From contig NZ_JAOBPO010000001.1 of the NCBI RefSeq assembly GCF_025574485.1, positions 7,501 through 71,500 of the forward strand: a stretch of DNA of 64,000 bases, in the 5' to 3' direction. The notes under the pieces were generated by a model. It saw only the letters and a program-made list of their open reading frames with translations. It searched no databases and was not told the DNA's origin. Source of the stretch: Kordiimonas aquimaris. GTDB lineage: Bacteria; Pseudomonadota; Alphaproteobacteria; Sphingomonadales; Kordiimonadaceae. This document shows positions 9,025 through 19,256 of this stretch, piece after piece. A program made the translations under genes and the position numbers. Position 1 is the stretch's first letter. The number at the start of each line of letters is the position of its first letter.

Positions 9025-9036
9025 TAACTGTAGTTA
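9025..9036. promoter_or_regulatory. Palindrome TAACT-GT-AGTTA, possible operator
   Basis: A perfect 12-base palindrome about 130 bases before the receptor 3 start codon, sharing its half-site with 8887-8902. It is followed directly by AAGTAAC, which extends the TAAC pattern. Function is inferred only. Confidence 0.3.
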
Positions 9037-9163
9037 AAGTAACGCAATGACTTTAGCCGGAATACTTCTGACTATCGTTTGACATGCAAAAACAGTAGCT
9101 CTGGCAAATGCCGTACATGATCTCACTGTTTTTGATAGGGGTTATATAACAAAGGAACATAAC

Positions 9164-12100
9164 GTGGCTCAGGAACTTAAAAAATTCCGCCGTGCTGCCC
9201 TATTGGGTAGTGCAGCAACGCTCGTAGCAAGCTTAGCGCTTGGAAGCACTGCTTATGCACAAGATGCAGACTCAGAAGAAGCAATCGAAGAGGTTGTGGT
9301 AACAGGTTCACGGATTATTCGCCGTGATGTATCTGCACCAAACCCGGTAAACGTAGTCGGCGCAATCGACATTCGCGATTCAGGTGAAACAGACGTTTCT
9401 AAACTCCTGCGCGAAATCCCGGCTCTAAACGGCTCACTAACAGCAACCGGCTCAGTGGTAAATGCAACAGACTCAGCTGACTTAAACGATGACGCTGGTA
9501 TTGGTCGCTTGAACTTGCGTAACCTAGGTATCAACAGAACACTGGTTCTGGTTAATGGTCGTCGTCATGTATCTGCCATTCAAGGTAGCGGTACAGTTGA
9601 CGTGTCAACAATTCCAATTGCCCTTATTGACCGCGTTGAAACGGCAACCGGTGGTGGTTCATCAGTATACGGTGCAGACGCAGTATCTGGTGTTGTTAAC
9701 TTCATCCTGAAAGATGATTTTGAAGGCCTTGACTACCGTGCTCAGTACTCTCTTTCTGACGAAGGTGATGCGGACAACATTTTTGTTGCCTTAACTGGCG
9801 GCACTAACTTTGCTAACGATCGCGGTAACGTCGTTCTAAGTGCAGAATACACACGCCAATCTCGCATTAATCGCGTAGACCGCGACGATGCGTTTGGTGC
9901 AGGCTTCTTTAACTTGCTTGCCAATTCACCTGCTCTGGCAGCTGCTCTTGGTCGCAACCCAGACGCTGCTCAAGTCTTTGCTCCTGATTTCCGCATCAAC
10001 TTCTCTAGCTCTGCTGGTATTATTGCTCTGCGTGAAGCTGGTGCTGGTGGTAGCGTGTTCGGCGGTATCGTTGATGGCCAAGGTGATGCAGGCATCATTG
10101 CAGGTATTCCTGCACTGCAAGTATTTGACGGCGGCTCTGTTCGTGAATTTAACCGCGGCATCGAGTCTAGCCCGTTCAATTCATCAGGCGGTGACGGTAT
10201 TCAGGCAGCAAACCCGAATGCAGCAATTGTTCCTTATATTGATCGCATCAATCTTAATGGCTTATTCCGTTACGAACTTACCGATAATCTCGAATTCTAT
10301 GCTGAAACTAAATATGTTCAGCAAAGAACTGAAGATGCTGATGGTATCCCGTTTAACGATGATATTCCTATCGCGCTCGATAACGCATTTATCCCGGCTG
10401 GTTTGCGTGCGCAAATCGACCAAGCGATTGCTGATGGCATTACACCAGCAATTACGCTTAGCCGTGATATCCTTGATCAAGCCGTTATTGGCCAAACAAA
10501 CACGTCACGGAATACACTACGCCTCGTAGGTGGTTTCCGCGGTGAATTCGACAACGGCTGGCGTTGGGATGCGTCCTACAACTATGGTCGTACAGAGATC
10601 AACACAACCAACGGCAACAGCCGCGTAGAGGATCGTTTCTTTGCTGCAGTTGACGCGGTTGTTGACCCTACAACAGGTAACATCGTTTGTCGTTCTGACC
10701 TTGACTCGACTGCATTGCCACCAGGATCACCGTTTCCAGCAAATCGTCCAGGCTTCCTAACGTTTGACGCTGGTGATGGTAGCTGTCGTCCACTAAGCTT
10801 GTTCGGCACAGACAGCATCACTTCTGATGCAATTGGTTTTGCATTTATCGATACAGCTGAAAGTGCTGAAATCGAGCAACGCCAAGTTCTGGTAACACTA
10901 GCTGGTGACAGTGCTGATTACTTTGAACTACCGGCTGGTTCAGTTGGTTTCGCGGTTGGTTTCGAATACCGTGATGAGAAATCAAGCTTTACACCACCTG
11001 AGCTAGAGCGTGCTGGTCTTCTATACAACACTCTCGGCGAAGCACGTGATATCGTTAATGGTCAATATGATGTAGCAGAAGTGTTTGGTGAGGTAAGTAT
11101 TCCAATTCTTGCTGATCTTCCGTTTGTTGAATCGTTAACACTTGATGGTTCATTCCGCTATACAGACCACAGTACAGCTGGCAGCATCGAAACATATGGT
11201 GGTGCTATCCAGTGGCGTATTGATGAGAACATTCGCATAAGTGCTACATACAACCGCGCAGTACGTGCACCAAACATCTTTGAACTGTTCTCACCTGCAC
11301 AGCCTGCATTTATCGGTGTAACAGCTGATCCATGTGCACCAGAAAACATTGGTGCTGGTACACCTAACCGTGCAGCAAACTGTGCAACATTTGTTGACGC
11401 TGGCTTTGATCCGGCAGACTTCTTGTCTGCACGTGTTGCTGGTTCGACCGGTGGTAATGCAAACCTAGCTCCTGAGACAGCTGATACATACACCATTGGT
11501 GTTGTTTTAACGCCGTCTTTCGCGCCAGGCTTGACCGTACGTGCTGACTACTACAACATCGAAATCGAAGATGCGATTGACGCCCTTACGGGCCGCGAAG
11601 TTGCAGAATTGTGTGTGGATCTACCAACCACAAACAACCCATTCTGTGCTCAGGTTCAACGTGATCCTGCAAATGGTAACGCAATCTCTGACTTCCAGTC
11701 TGGTAACGTTAACCTTGGCGGCTTCTCTACAGAAGGTCTCGATCTTTCAGCGAACTATGTCTTTGATCTTGAGCGTCTGTTTGATGCTGATTACGGCGTG
11801 TTGAACCAAACATTGACGGCTACTCACGTGTTTAACAACATTGAGTTCCCGGATCCGCTAGATCCAAACTTTGCTCTTGATGATAACGGTCAGACAGCAT
11901 TGCCTGAATGGATCGTTAACTACCAAGCTCTTTGGTCTTATGGCGATCTGAGCGTGACATACCAGTTGCGTTATCAGTCAAGCCAGTTGAACATTGGCAT
12001 CAACAACGAAGATGTTGCTGGTAACCCAATCTTCGCTGATCCGTTGAACACCGGCAGTGCGTTTGTTCATGATATCTCTGCTACATATCGTGTAAACGAC

Positions 12101-12223
12101 CTTGCGAACATCACGTTTGGTATTAACAACCTCGGCAACCGTAGCCCATTCATTGGCTCGCTTGCTCGCCCTGTTGATCCAATCGGACGTACATTCTTCG
12201 TGAACATCGGTGGTAGCTTCTAA
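9164..12223 (+). CDS. TonB-dependent receptor 3
   Basis: This is a 1019-residue outer-membrane receptor of the same broad group as the two genes upstream but clearly more distant. Translation starts at a GTG after AAAGGAAC. The signal peptide ends near residue 33 (STAYAQ), followed by the TonB box EEVVVTGSR. The plug carries LVNGRR and SVYGADAVSGVVNFILKD. The barrel includes the conserved TEIN and FRYTDHS strands, and the carboxy terminus is VNIGGSF. Four cysteines are grouped as pairs in the barrel loops (around residues 720-740 and 810-830), as in receptors 1 and 2, which fits disulphide-linked loops. No transporter or enzyme gene is beside it to indicate its ligand. A strong terminator follows. 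Confidence 0.95.
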   Translation: MAQELKKFRRAALLGSAATLVASLALGSTAYAQDADSEEAIEEVVVTGSRIIRRDVSAPNPVNVVGAIDIRDSGETDVSKLLREIPALNGSLTATGSVVNATDSADLNDDAGIGRLNLRNLGINRTLVLVNGRRHVSAIQGSGTVDVSTIPIALIDRVETATGGGSSVYGADAVSGVVNFILKDDFEGLDYRAQYSLSDEGDADNIFVALTGGTNFANDRGNVVLSAEYTRQSRINRVDRDDAFGAGFFNLLANSPALAAALGRNPDAAQVFAPDFRINFSSSAGIIALREAGAGGSVFGGIVDGQGDAGIIAGIPALQVFDGGSVREFNRGIESSPFNSSGGDGIQAANPNAAIVPYIDRINLNGLFRYELTDNLEFYAETKYVQQRTEDADGIPFNDDIPIALDNAFIPAGLRAQIDQAIADGITPAITLSRDILDQAVIGQTNTSRNTLRLVGGFRGEFDNGWRWDASYNYGRTEINTTNGNSRVEDRFFAAVDAVVDPTTGNIVCRSDLDSTALPPGSPFPANRPGFLTFDAGDGSCRPLSLFGTDSITSDAIGFAFIDTAESAEIEQRQVLVTLAGDSADYFELPAGSVGFAVGFEYRDEKSSFTPPELERAGLLYNTLGEARDIVNGQYDVAEVFGEVSIPILADLPFVESLTLDGSFRYTDHSTAGSIETYGGAIQWRIDENIRISATYNRAVRAPNIFELFSPAQPAFIGVTADPCAPENIGAGTPNRAANCATFVDAGFDPADFLSARVAGSTGGNANLAPETADTYTIGVVLTPSFAPGLTVRADYYNIEIEDAIDALTGREVAELCVDLPTTNNPFCAQVQRDPANGNAISDFQSGNVNLGGFSTEGLDLSANYVFDLERLFDADYGVLNQTLTATHVFNNIEFPDPLDPNFALDDNGQTALPEWIVNYQALWSYGDLSVTYQLRYQSSQLNIGINNEDVAGNPIFADPLNTGSAFVHDISATYRVNDLANITFGINNLGNRSPFIGSLARPVDPIGRTFFVNIGGSF

Positions 12224-12251
12224 GAAGCGACACCTCTGATTTAGCTAATAA

Positions 12252-12280
12252 AAAAGCCGCGGTTCGCCGCGGCTTTTCCT
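12252..12280. terminator. Bidirectional terminator between TonB receptor 3 and clpB
   Basis: An 11-bp stem AAAAGCCGCGG / CCGCGGCTTTT (12252-12262, 12267-12277) closes on a TTCG tetraloop. A-rich sequence before it and T-rich sequence after it let it work on both strands, as expected between convergent genes. Confidence 0.93.
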
Positions 12281-12311
12281 TTTCCAAGAACATTAGAGTT
12301 AATTACAGTGG

Positions 12312-14897
12312 CTAATGCATAGCCGCTATTTCAGACACTAAGTCGTCAGCACCAACATTGAACACAATGTTATCTCCCGACTTTATATCACCCGCCAAAA
12401 TAAGCTCAGCTAGCTTATCCTGCACTGACTTCTGAATCGTGCGTTTCAACGGTCGTGCACCGTAAACCGGATCATATCCTGCATTAGCAAGCCAATCGCG
12501 CGCCTCTGCAGACAATTCTAAATTGATCTTCCTGTCAGCAAGCAGCTTCGACAACCGTTGCAATTGAATATCAACAATCTCACCCATATGGGTGCGTGCC
12601 AACCTGTGGAACAGGATAATTTCGTCAAGGCGGTTCAAAAATTCAGGCCGGAATGCCGCTTTGACATTATCCATAACAGCACCGCGCACCGTTTCCACAG
12701 GATCATCATCGCCCAGCTCGGCTATTAGATGTGAACCCAGGTTAGATGTCAGAATAATGAGCGTATTGGTGAAATCTACTGTACGACCTTGACCATCAGT
12801 CAAGCGCCCATCATCCAGCACTTGTAAGAGCACATTAAACACATCAGGGTGTGCTTTCTCAATCTCGTCAAACAAAATCACTTGATAAGGGCGGCGGCGC
12901 ACAGCCTCTGTCAGTACACCGCCCTCTTCGTATCCAACGTATCCTGGCGGCGCACCAATCAATCGAGCTACGGCATGCTTTTCCATAAATTCAGACATAT
13001 CAACACGCACCATTGCGCTGTCATCGTTAAACAAAAACGACGCCAGTGCCTTGGTTAGTTCAGTTTTACCAACACCTGTTGGACCTAAAAACAGGAAACT
13101 GCCAAGTGGGCGGTTCGGGTCCTGCAAGCCTGCGCGCGCACGGCGCACCGAATTTGAAACTGCTTCCAAGGCTTCCTTTTGTCCAATAACGCGCTTCCCA
13201 AGTTCGTCTTCCATACGCAGAAGTTTATCACGCTCACCTTCAAGCATGCGGTCAACCGGCACACCAGTCCAGCGCGATACAACGCTTGCAATGTCCTGAT
13301 CGAGAACTTCTTCCCGCAACAATGCCTTGTCATTCACTGTCGTTTCAGCATTCAAACGTCGTTCAAGATCAGGGATAACACCGTGTTGCAATTCACCGGC
13401 TCGTGCAAAATCACCTTGACGTTCAGCTTGTTCAAGCGCACGTCGTGCCTGATCAAGCTGTTCAATAGCTGATTTTTCACCAGCAATCTTGTCACGTTCT
13501 AACTGCCAGCGCGCTGTTAGTTCTGCAGACCTTTGCTCCAGATCTGCCAGTTCTTTCTCAATATCAATTAAACGCGCTTTCGCACCATCATCTTTCTCTT
13601 TCTTCAGCGCCTCGCGTTCAATTTTTAATTGGATAATCCGGCGGTCCAGCTCATCAATTTCCTCAGGCTTGGATTCGGTTTCCATCCGCAAACGACTGGC
13701 TGCTTCATCCATCAAGTCAATTGCTTTATCTGGCAAGAAACGGCCTGTTATGTAACGATTTGAGAGTGTTGCAGCAGCAACAAGCGCACCATCAGTGATA
13801 CGTACACCGTGATGCACTTCATATTTTTCTTTTAAACCACGCAATATGGAGATCGTATCTTCAACCGTTGGCTCTTCGACCACTATTGGTTGGAACCGCC
13901 GCTCTAACGCTGCATCTTTTTCAACATACTTGCGGTACTCACTCAATGTTGTTGCCCCAATGCAATGCAATTCACCGCGCGCAAGTGCTGGCTTCAACAG
14001 GTTAGAAGCATCCATAGCACCATCGGTTTTGCCCGCACCAACCAGTGTGTGCATCTCGTCAATAAACAGAATGACATCACCAGCACCGTGAGACACATCT
14101 TGCAAAACGCCTTTAAGGCGCTCTTCAAACTCGCCGCGGTATTTTGCGCCGGCGACTAAGGCGCCCATATCAAGCGCCATAATTCGCCGATTACGCAAAC
14201 TATCCGGCACATCACCGTTGGCAATCCTGAGCGCAAGACCTTCAGCAATAGCTGTTTTACCAACGCCGGGCTCACCTATGAGGACCGGATTGTTCTTGGT
14301 GCGCCGTGACAATACCTGAACTGTACGCCTGATTTCTTCATCACGACCAATAACAGGGTCTAATTTCCCATCAAGCGCACGCGCTGTTAAGTCTTGTGCA
14401 TACCGATTAAGCGCATCATAGCTGTCTTCAGCCGAGGCGCTATCCGCTGTGCGGCCTTTACGCACTTCGTTGATCGCCTTATTTAATGCATCTGCAACAG
14501 CACCTGCATTTTTCAAAATATCGCCAGCAACACACTTAGGTGTCATTAAATATGCAAGCAGCAAACGCTCTGCGGTTACAAATTTGTCAGATGCTTTATC
14601 CGCAATCTCCTCTGCCTTGGCAAAAAGCTGCGCTGTGATCGGATCAAGATGAAGTTGCCCCGCACCACTACCTTCAATTTTCGGCAGTTTCGACAATTGC
14701 TGCTCAACCTCAGCAAGCGCTGCTTCAGGTTTTGCACCGGCAGCACGCAATAAGTTTGCAGCCAGGCCTTCCTTGTCATCCAGCTGAACCTTGAGCAAAT
14801 GTTCAGGTGTAAATCTTTGATGGTTCTCACGTAGCGCAAGATTTTGCGCAGACTGAATAAACCCGCGGGAGCGGTCTGTATATCGTTCACTATTCAT
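12312..14897 (-). CDS. clpB: ATP-dependent chaperone ClpB (protein disaggregase)
   Basis: ClpB is a hexameric AAA+ machine that threads aggregated proteins through its pore together with DnaK. The 861-residue length is usual. The Clp amino-terminal domain covers about 1-145. The first AAA domain has Walker A GEPGVGKT (about 200) and Walker [13 protein letters not shown] coiled-coil middle domain spans about 410-525, rich in Glu, Arg and Lys. The second AAA domain has GPTGVGKT (about 600) and [14 protein letters not shown]. The middle domain separates it from ClpA and ClpC. The gene stands alone, with a sigma-32-like promoter upstream (14946-14973), consistent with heat-shock control. Confidence 0.98.
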   Translation of the reverse strand: MNSERYTDRSRGFIQSAQNLALRENHQRFTPEHLLKVQLDDKEGLAANLLRAAGAKPEAALAEVEQQLSKLPKIEGSGAGQLHLDPITAQLFAKAEEIADKASDKFVTAERLLLAYLMTPKCVAGDILKNAGAVADALNKAINEVRKGRTADSASAEDSYDALNRYAQDLTARALDGKLDPVIGRDEEIRRTVQVLSRRTKNNPVLIGEPGVGKTAIAEGLALRIANGDVPDSLRNRRIMALDMGALVAGAKYRGEFEERLKGVLQDVSHGAGDVILFIDEMHTLVGAGKTDGAMDASNLLKPALARGELHCIGATTLSEYRKYVEKDAALERRFQPIVVEEPTVEDTISILRGLKEKYEVHHGVRITDGALVAAATLSNRYITGRFLPDKAIDLMDEAASRLRMETESKPEEIDELDRRIIQLKIEREALKKEKDDGAKARLIDIEKELADLEQRSAELTARWQLERDKIAGEKSAIEQLDQARRALEQAERQGDFARAGELQHGVIPDLERRLNAETTVNDKALLREEVLDQDIASVVSRWTGVPVDRMLEGERDKLLRMEDELGKRVIGQKEALEAVSNSVRRARAGLQDPNRPLGSFLFLGPTGVGKTELTKALASFLFNDDSAMVRVDMSEFMEKHAVARLIGAPPGYVGYEEGGVLTEAVRRRPYQVILFDEIEKAHPDVFNVLLQVLDDGRLTDGQGRTVDFTNTLIILTSNLGSHLIAELGDDDPVETVRGAVMDNVKAAFRPEFLNRLDEIILFHRLARTHMGEIVDIQLQRLSKLLADRKINLELSAEARDWLANAGYDPVYGARPLKRTIQKSVQDKLAELILAGDIKSGDNIVFNVGADDLVSEIAAMH

Positions 14898-14945
14898 GTG
14901 TCATTAACCCCATGATCATGGCTTGCCCCGTGTTGGCTGCAATAC

Positions 14946-14973
14946 CATTTATGTTACATCATTTTCACTCAAG
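14946..14973 (-). promoter_or_regulatory. Sigma-32-like (RpoH) promoter of clpB
   Basis: Reading the minus strand, CTTGAG is followed after 14 bases by CATAAATG. This resembles the htpG promoter in this window (CTTGAC-15-CCTAAATG), and both genes belong to the usual heat-shock regulon. The match to the family consensus is my visual judgement. Confidence 0.5.
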
Positions 14974-14995
14974 ATGCCCCAATTGGGCACATCTT
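14971..14995. repeat. Long inverted repeat just upstream of the clpB -35 element
   Basis: AAGATG and CATCTT flank a core CCCAATTGGG, giving an almost perfect dyad of 25 bases with one unpaired base. It overlaps the upstream edge of the proposed clpB -35 element. It may be a regulator site; it does not resemble CIRCE. Confidence 0.5.
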
Positions 14996-15080
14996 GTTAT
15001 TTAATGTGGGGGTTAAAGTGATAATCGCAAGACTTCAGACATTAAATTTCAGTCAAATACGATCTTGTCTTCATACAATA

Positions 15081-15106
15081 AAAAAGCACCCAAAAGGGTG
15101 CTTTTT
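15081..15106. terminator. Terminator of the DUF4167 gene
   Basis: The stem AAAAAGCACCC / GGGTGCTTTTT (15081-15091, 15096-15106) has loop AAAA. It lies 23 bases after the end of the minus-strand DUF4167 gene and is symmetrical enough to work in both directions. Confidence 0.9.
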
Positions 15107-15128
15107 ATAAATTGATATACAGATATAG

Positions 15129-15854
15129 CTATGCAGCTTCACCATCAGACGATGGCTTCGCATCTGCAGTGCTTGCAGCTTCGGTCACTTCTGCTTTTTT
15201 ACGGCGAACAGGTGCACGGCGGCGAACTGGTTTTTCAGCAGGTGCATCCAAGTTTAATTCTGGATGGACTTCCGCCGGTTGCTCTTGATTGCTGACATCA
15301 CCATTAGGTTTGGCAACAGCCGTCTTTCTTCTGCGCGGCGCAGGTTTAACATTTTCAACTTCTTGTGTTGGAACATCAGTAGAAACATCCACTTTGCTCG
15401 CCTCTGCATTATCAGTCCCATTCTGGGGAGCAACACTCTGCTGTTCTGAATTTTGAGGCGTCGCATTTTGGTTTTGATTTTGCTCATCACTACCGTCACG
15501 GTTACGGTGATTGCGCCGATTATTATGACGCCTGCGAGGTTGTTGTGCGTTGTTTTCACCATCGCCTGCCGTGTTTTGATCACTGTTGTTATTGTGACTG
15601 TTAGCAGTTTGATTACTAGGTCCACGCATTTCATTGGCAACACGATGATAATGGTCAGCGAACTGAAAATAATATTCAGCCTGCATACGATCACCAGCCT
15701 GCAACGCTTCTCGTGCTTGGTTTTTATATTTCTCGCAAAGCTGCTTCGGATTACCCCGAGGCTTAGAATCGTTGCGATTATTATGGTTAGACTTCCCGTT
15801 ATTTCGGGACGTAGGTCTGCCACGCCTTTTTTGCGCGTTCTGAGCCTGTTTCAT
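15129..15854 (-). CDS. DUF4167 domain-containing protein
   Basis: The protein has 241 residues. Its amino-terminal third matches the DUF4167 pattern: a basic, Asn/Arg-rich start, then NPKQLCEKYKNQAREALQ and GDRMQAEYYFQFADHYHRV, where a short pair of helices is expected. The rest is low-complexity: Asn/Gln-rich from about 85 to 150, then an Ala/Pro/Lys-rich tail with repeated RRR(K/A) and VRR motifs. DUF4167 proteins are typical of Alphaproteobacteria and often lie next to prmC and prfA, as here. The basic tail suggests nucleic-acid or ribosome contact, but that is inference; the function is not known. The gene has its own terminator. Confidence 0.92.
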   Translation of the reverse strand: MKQAQNAQKRRGRPTSRNNGKSNHNNRNDSKPRGNPKQLCEKYKNQAREALQAGDRMQAEYYFQFADHYHRVANEMRGPSNQTANSHNNNSDQNTAGDGENNAQQPRRRHNNRRNHRNRDGSDEQNQNQNATPQNSEQQSVAPQNGTDNAEASKVDVSTDVPTQEVENVKPAPRRRKTAVAKPNGDVSNQEQPAEVHPELNLDAPAEKPVRRRAPVRRKKAEVTEAASTADAKPSSDGEAA

Positions 15855-16046
15855 GCTTATTCAGTACCAAATAATGAAAGAAATTTCATGTAAATGACAA
15901 GCAATGCCTGTCAGTTTTCCGAGATCGACAATCGACATTTTTCGGATATCTAATTGCAACATGGCCAATCAGGCACTTCGATTGCGGTAAGATTTAATTA
16001 CCCTAACGGGTATATCCTGCGTTTCCAAGTAAGAATTTGGTTCGAT

Positions 16047-16916
16047 TCAACTATTTTTACCTGAAACAACCCTGTCAATGCCATTCAAGTCCTGATTAAT
16101 TAAAATATCTTTAAATCCTACTGCCTCGAAAAGAGCTCTAACGGTCTGCGCCTGGTCAAAACCAACTTCAACCGCAAGAATTCCACCTATTTTTAGGTAT
16201 AAAGCTGATTCGTTAGCGATGCGTCGGTAAAAATCATACCCATCTGCACCTCCGTCCAACGCAGACAATGGCTCATAATCTCTAACATCATCCATCAGGT
16301 CATCAATATCCTGCGTTGGAATATAAGGCGGATTAGACACAATAAGGTCAGCCTTTTGCAGTTTTTCTCCGTTAAATGGTTCAAACATGTCACCAAGAAT
16401 GAACCGTGTTCTTGCATTTAAATTATTTTCATCTGCATTTTGAGCCGCGATTGCAAGCGCGCCTTCAGATACATCAATGCCGACACCTGTACTGCTTTCC
16501 GCCTCAGACAAAATACTGAGCAAAACACACCCGCTTCCCGTCCCTATATCCAGAACCTGGCCATCATTTATTCCTTTTAAAGCTAGCGCTCCAACCTCGA
16601 CCAATGTTTCAGTATCAGGGCGCGGAATAAGTGTGTGCTCATCAACTATGAATTCACCAGTCCAGAAACTCTGACGACCCGTTATGTACGCCACTGGCTC
16701 ATTAGTGAGGCGGCGTTCAATCATGTGCTGAAACACCTGATAGTCTGCGATGGACATTGATTCATTTATGAGTGGCAGATGTGAAGGAGCCACGCTCAAA
16801 ACATGCGCAAGCATTACTTCTGCATCACGCTGCGCATTAGGGTTACCTTTACCCGCCAAGCATTCAACTGCACCACGCAATACTTTGCTTGGCAACAAAT
16901 CAACAGCCTCGATCAA
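16047..16916 (-). CDS. prmC: Peptide chain release factor N(5)-glutamine methyltransferase PrmC
   Basis: PrmC methylates the glutamine of the GGQ motif in release factors, using S-adenosylmethionine. The 289-residue protein has the usual amino-terminal helical domain and a Rossmann methyltransferase domain with [10 protein letters not shown] (about 120) and the substrate-binding NPPY in VSNPPYIPT (about 190). The start codon is TTG and overlaps the prfA stop as TTGA; the next in-frame Met is more than 30 residues inside the conserved region, so TTG is very likely right. The gene follows its own substrate's gene, prfA, in one transcription unit, and the overlap implies translational coupling. 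Confidence 0.97.
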   Translation of the reverse strand: MIEAVDLLPSKVLRGAVECLAGKGNPNAQRDAEVMLAHVLSVAPSHLPLINESMSIADYQVFQHMIERRLTNEPVAYITGRQSFWTGEFIVDEHTLIPRPDTETLVEVGALALKGINDGQVLDIGTGSGCVLLSILSEAESSTGVGIDVSEGALAIAAQNADENNLNARTRFILGDMFEPFNGEKLQKADLIVSNPPYIPTQDIDDLMDDVRDYEPLSALDGGADGYDFYRRIANESALYLKIGGILAVEVGFDQAQTVRALFEAVGFKDILINQDLNGIDRVVSGKNS

Positions 16917-17992
16917 AAGCCAGCTTCCATAGCAGACAGTTTCGCCGCCTGATCTTCTGAAATAAGGCTTTCGACCACTTCAACCAAGCCTTCGCCTGCA
17001 AGAATTTGATCTAGCTTATGTAATGTCAGCCCGATCCGATGATCTGTCACACGCCCTTGCGGGAAATTATATGTACGAATGCGCTCCGACCTGTCACCTG
17101 ATCCCACCTGCGCCTTGCGATCTTCCGAGCGCTCGGAGTGTATCTTCTCACGTTCCAGATCGTACAAACGGGCACGCAAAATCTTCATCGCTTTATCGCG
17201 GTTTTTGTGCTGTGATTTTTCGCTTTGTACAACAATGATACCAGTTGGAAGGTGCGTTATACGCACCGCAGAATCGGTCGTATTAACGTGCTGCCCGCCA
17301 GACCCTGATGCCCGCATCGTATCGATACGGATATCTTCATTGCGAATTTCCACGTCCACTTCTTCCGCTTCAGGCAGCACCGCAACAGTAGCTGCGCTAG
17401 TGTGAATACGCCCACCAGACTCAGTTGTAGGCACACGCTGAACGCGGTGAACACCTGATTCAAACTTCATCTTAGCAAACACGCCTTTACCGGTAACGTT
17501 TGCCATCACTTCCTTGAAACCGCCAACATCAGCCGAAGAGCTGTTAATCAGTTCAACCTTCCAGCCTTGGCTTTCGGCAAAGCGCTCATACATGCGATAA
17601 AGGTCGCCCGCAAACAATGCTGCTTCATCACCGCCCGTGCCGGCCCTTATCTCTAAAATAGCCGAACGTTCATCAGCAACGTCTTTAGGCAACAACTCAA
17701 TGGAAAGTTCACGCTCCATTACAGGTAGTTTTTCCTTCAACTCAAGAAATTCTTCCTGTGCCAACTCTTTCATATCTGGATCATCACCGGACGCCATCAT
17801 CTCGGCAAGGTCGGCCATTTCAGCGCGCCCATCTTTCAAGGCTTGCGCCGCTTCAACGACCGGGCCAAGGTCCGAATATTCCTTACTAAGCTTTACAAAT
17901 TCTTCGTTCGAAAATTCGTCTGGTGTACCAAGTGCATGCTCAAGGTAATCGTACCGCGTTAGTAATTGTTCAATGCGTTCTTCCGTAATCAC
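16913..17992 (-). CDS. prfA: Peptide chain release factor 1
   Basis: RF1 ends translation at UAA and UAG. The protein has 359 residues. The catalytic motif is in [16 protein letters not shown] (GGQ about residue 230), followed by THLPTGI, which is standard for class I release factors. The amino-terminal coiled-coil domain (about 1-100) and [14 protein letters not shown] are also present. The start is GTG and overlaps the hisS stop by four bases (GTGA). The stop overlaps the prmC start in the same way, so hisS, prfA and prmC are coupled. Assignment as RF1 rather than RF2 rests on length, on neighbours and on the absence of the frameshift typical of prfB. Confidence 0.97.
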   Translation of the reverse strand: MITEERIEQLLTRYDYLEHALGTPDEFSNEEFVKLSKEYSDLGPVVEAAQALKDGRAEMADLAEMMASGDDPDMKELAQEEFLELKEKLPVMERELSIELLPKDVADERSAILEIRAGTGGDEAALFAGDLYRMYERFAESQGWKVELINSSSADVGGFKEVMANVTGKGVFAKMKFESGVHRVQRVPTTESGGRIHTSAATVAVLPEAEEVDVEIRNEDIRIDTMRASGSGGQHVNTTDSAVRITHLPTGIIVVQSEKSQHKNRDKAMKILRARLYDLEREKIHSERSEDRKAQVGSGDRSERIRTYNFPQGRVTDHRIGLTLHKLDQILAGEGLVEVVESLISEDQAAKLSAMEAGF

Positions 17993-19236
17993 TTGTTACT
18001 CTCCTGGATTGCAGAGGCAAGTCGATCAAAACTGATTTCCTGTTGCGTTCCCGTGTCCAGGTCTTTCAACGCAACCACACCGTTTTCAAGCTCATTATCA
18101 CCAATAACGACAGCAAATCTTGCTGAAGCTTTATTCGCACGGTTCAAACGCTTTTTAAGATTACCACTGCGGTCCTGTGTGACAGTAAAATTATTTCTTC
18201 TCAGGCCTTCAGCAAGAGCAAAAGCTTTCAGCGTTGCCGCGTCACCCATTGGCATCATCACAACACTACGCGCAGGTGCAGCGCCAGCCTGCGAGAGCAT
18301 AGCAAGGCGCTCAATGCCACCGGCCCAACCAATGCCAGGTGTCACTGGGCCACCCAATTGTTCAATCAATCCATCGTAACGACCACCAGCAAGCACTGTA
18401 CCTTGAGCACCCAGTGCAGACGTCACAAACTCAAATGCTGTGTGGGTATAATAATCAAGCCCGCGCACCAACCGTTCATCATGGTGATAAGGAATCCCTA
18501 TTACATCAAGCCCGCGACGGACCGTATCGAAAAACGAACGCGCTTCATCAGTTAAACTGCCGGATATCAGCGGAGCATTTGCAACAATCTCTTTATCACT
18601 AGCGTCCTTACTATCCAGAATACGCAGCGGATTGGTCGTTAGGCGGCGCTTACTATCTTCAGACAATGTGTCTTTGTGTTTAGAAAAATACGCTACCAGC
18701 GCGTCACGGTACTGCGTCCTGCTTTGAACATCACCTAGTGTATTAAAATGCAACACAACGTCATCTGAAATGCCAAGCTCGGATAGAATGCGCCACGCAA
18801 GCGAAAGCATATCGACATCAGATTCTGGTGCATCAGAACCAAGCAGTTCAGCGTTAATTTGATGGAATTGACGATAGCGACCTTTTTGCGGCCGTTCGTA
18901 CCGAAAGGCCGGGCCGTGGCTCATAAACCGGCAAGGCAGATTCTGCTGCAGTCCGTTAGAGATAAAGGCACGGCATACACCAGCTGTAAACTCAGGCCGA
19001 AGCGTGATCTCTTCACCGCCTCTATCTTCAAAGCTGTACATTTCTTTAGAGACAATATCCGATGCTTCACCAAGTGGCCGCTTGTAGACCTCGGTAAATT
19101 CAAAAATCGGCGTTACCATTTCCTCAAAACCATATGAGGCTGCAACACGTTTAAACGTGTCTACCACCATAGTCATATGACGTGCGTCATCACCGTATAT
19201 ATCACGCGTGCCCCGCGCAGGTTGCAGTTTGGACAC
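17989..19236 (-). CDS. hisS: Histidyl-tRNA synthetase
   Basis: This class II synthetase charges tRNA(His). The protein has 415 residues and begins at GTG after an AGAGG site. Family motifs are clear: [14 protein letters not shown] at the start, motif 2 in MFSFEDRGG-type sequence [21 protein letters not shown] (shown in part) and [15 protein letters not shown], histidine-binding [13 protein letters not shown], and motif 3 [11 protein letters not shown]. The carboxy-terminal anticodon-binding domain covers about 330-415. It is the first gene of the hisS-prfA-prmC overlap chain and lies 20 bases downstream of ispG, so it is probably read from the ispG promoter. Confidence 0.97.
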   Translation of the reverse strand: MSKLQPARGTRDIYGDDARHMTMVVDTFKRVAASYGFEEMVTPIFEFTEVYKRPLGEASDIVSKEMYSFEDRGGEEITLRPEFTAGVCRAFISNGLQQNLPCRFMSHGPAFRYERPQKGRYRQFHQINAELLGSDAPESDVDMLSLAWRILSELGISDDVVLHFNTLGDVQSRTQYRDALVAYFSKHKDTLSEDSKRRLTTNPLRILDSKDASDKEIVANAPLISGSLTDEARSFFDTVRRGLDVIGIPYHHDERLVRGLDYYTHTAFEFVTSALGAQGTVLAGGRYDGLIEQLGGPVTPGIGWAGGIERLAMLSQAGAAPARSVVMMPMGDAATLKAFALAEGLRRNNFTVTQDRSGNLKKRLNRANKASARFAVVIGDNELENGVVALKDLDTGTQQEISFDRLASAIQESNK

Positions 19237-19256
19237 AGGAGTTTTCCTCTAAATAG

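Larger units (their letters stand above)
8734..9163. other. Intergenic region upstream of TonB receptor 3
   Basis: This 430-base stretch contains the terminator of receptor 2 and two palindromes: CTTAAC-CATA-GTTAAG at 8887-8902 and TAACT-GT-AGTTA at 9025-9036. They share the half-site GTTA/TAAC. I found no gene and no leader resembling that of receptors 1 and 2. Confidence 0.55.

Noticed and set aside
1687-12223. The receptor cluster as a complete uptake locus of the SusCD or siderophore type
   Set aside because: No SusD, periplasmic binding protein, ABC transporter, degradative enzyme or regulator lies next to the receptors, so no pathway can be claimed.
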